Shown: positions 63,112 to 64,000 of the stretch, one piece after another
Position numbering within the stretch: position 1 is the first letter of the stretch
Layout: each line of letters starts with the position of its first letter
DNA from: Calothrix anomala FACHB-343
GTDB lineage: Bacteria; Cyanobacteriota; Cyanobacteriia; Cyanobacteriales; Nostocaceae
Length of the DNA stretch: 64,000 nt
Direction of reading: 5' to 3'
Assembly (NCBI RefSeq): GCF_014696435.1
Contig: NZ_JACJQG010000039.1
Coordinates: forward strand, 21,607-85,606
Notes under the pieces: generated by a model
What the model was told of the DNA's origin: nothing
Seen by the model: the letters and a program-made list of their open reading frames with translations, nothing else
The model's database searches: none
Position numbers and translations under genes: made by a program

Positions 63112-63660
63112 ATGACCAGAACACTCACCCACTGGACAATTGAAGACTATCATCGGATGATTGCAAGCGGGTTGCTGGCTGGGCGACAGGTGGAATTGAT
63201 TGATGGACAGATTGTTGATATGGCTCCAGAACTTCCCATTCATCGAGCAACCTATCGGCGAGGAGTAAAGTATCTGGAAGCATTGCTGGGCGAGCACGCC
63301 GTCATCTTTTCGGCAGCACCGATTACATTGCCCAAACATGGTGAACCCCAACCCGATATTTGCGTTGCTATTCCTCCAGAATCTCGCTACGATCAACGCC
63401 ATCCTGAACCAGAGGACATTTATTGGCTGATTGAGGTATCAAATTCTACACTGGCTTACGATTTAGACGAGAAAGCCAAGCTCTACGCCAAAAGCGGGAT
63501 TCAAGATTACTGGGTATTAGATATTGTAAATACTCAGTTGTGGGTGCATCGAAATCCACATGATGGAGACTATAAATCTGTTGTGCGCGTTTCGACAGGT
63601 ACGCTAACTCCACTGGCATTGCCTGGTATAGCGATCGAGGTTGCTCGTTTGTTGGGCTAG
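63112..63660 (+). CDS. Uma2-family (DUF820) putative restriction-endonuclease-like protein
   Basis: The 182-aa protein of the PD-(D/E)xK-fold Uma2 family, hugely expanded in cyanobacteria, shows VELIDGQIVDMAPE, the catalytic region GEPQPDICVAI (Asp), YWLIEVSNSTLAYDLDEKAKLYA (Glu-x-Ser/Asn...Lys) and DYWVLDIVNTQLWVHRNP. The cellular role of these proteins is not settled; a nuclease fold is clear. It is a single-gene unit starting at ATG 63112. Confidence 0.9.
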   Translation: MTRTLTHWTIEDYHRMIASGLLAGRQVELIDGQIVDMAPELPIHRATYRRGVKYLEALLGEHAVIFSAAPITLPKHGEPQPDICVAIPPESRYDQRHPEPEDIYWLIEVSNSTLAYDLDEKAKLYAKSGIQDYWVLDIVNTQLWVHRNPHDGDYKSVVRVSTGTLTPLALPGIAIEVARLLG

Positions 63661-63815
63661 TGGTTTAGATTACAAGGGTTTGGGAATTTGGATCTGTTGC
63701 TGAATTGCCTATGCGGCGGGGTAGTTCATCTAACCTTGCTATCCTTCTTACAGCAATTTTCAAGTAATTAAACCACAGACTCAGGTAGACTGAAAAGACA
63801 GCATGGTTTAAATAG

Positions 63816-64000
63816 ATGCCAGTATCGTACTCAAAGGATTTGCGTGAGCGTGTGATTATGGCGTATGTTGCAAAAGAAGGATCTCAACGTCAGTTGGCGC
63901 AAAGATTTAAGGTCAGCTTGTCATTTGTGCGAAACCTACTGCGTCAGTATCGAGCAAATGGCGAAATCGAGGCGAAACGACGTGGAGGATACCAAAAGCC
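63816..64000 (+). CDS. IS630-type transposase, N-terminal part (runs off window)
   Basis: From ATG 63816 the frame is open to the window end (61 codons): MPVSYSKDLRERVIMAYVAK, then GSQRQLAQRFKVSLSFVRNL and LRQYRANGEIEAKRRGGY. This is the N-terminal HTH of IS630-family transposases. The DDE domain would lie beyond the window, so completeness cannot be judged. Confidence 0.88.
   Translation, partial: MPVSYSKDLRERVIMAYVAKEGSQRQLAQRFKVSLSFVRNLLRQYRANGEIEAKRRGGYQK

Overview
The window looks like chromosomal DNA from a filamentous, probably heterocyst-forming cyanobacterium (Nostoc/Anabaena/Calothrix-like). The evidence is the many GCGATCGC (HIP1) octamers, arrays of 7-bp tandem repeats (STRR), Nif11-leader peptides, a PEP-CTERM protein, small dispersed repeats inside genes and several decayed insertion elements. 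No rRNA, tRNA or CRISPR array was recognised.

Region 1 (1-11.5 kb) is a carbon-phosphorus lyase (phosphonate degradation) cluster: the 3' end of a phnE-like permease, a four-helix-bundle protein, divergent phnF, then phnG, phnH, a GNAT acetyltransferase, phnI, a first phnM-like gene, a PhnZ-type HD oxygenase, phnJ, phnK, phnL, a second phnM and a truncated acyl-CoA synthetase. Nearly every intergenic gap holds STRR heptamers. They also enter phnI in frame and supply the stop codons of phnF, phnJ and phnL. At 12.4-15.1 kb a PhnD-like lipoprotein and a membrane histidine kinase form a plausible phosphonate/phosphate-sensing pair.

Region 2 (15.8-28.3 kb) is a peptide natural-product region. One part is a spliceotide-type RiPP locus: a double-glycine precursor, a Cys-rich protein, three Nif11-leader precursors whose cores carry MYG, IYG and two LYG motifs, a radical SAM/SPASM protein and a small protein in the position of a splicease partner. 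After a PEP-CTERM gene come three tandem copies of a pair of roughly 50-aa double-glycine peptides. Both peptides carry GxxxG motifs, as in two-peptide (class IIb) bacteriocins; the third first-peptide copy has decayed. Convergent to these is an export operon: an HTH protein, a cNMP-binding/C39-peptidase ABC exporter, HlyD and a parvulin-type PPIase.

Region 3 (28.9-52.5 kb) is one 7864-codon gene on the minus strand. It encodes a giant repetitive surface or secreted protein with an N-terminal DUF4347 domain, about twelve NHG repeats, long beta-strand repeats and a C-terminal RTX calcium-binding region. A 250-aa protein of unknown function and a flavin-dependent halogenase lie beyond it.

Region 4 (55.7-64 kb) is an accessory patchwork: a phoD fragment ending at a Tn7/CAST-like transposon end, inverted pieces of a group II intron reverse transcriptase, a compositionally distinct two-gene unit (non-specific endonuclease plus trypsin-like protease) that may be a conflict/defence system, a decayed IS4-type element, an unknown gene truncated by that element, a Uma2 endonuclease and the start of an IS630 transposase.
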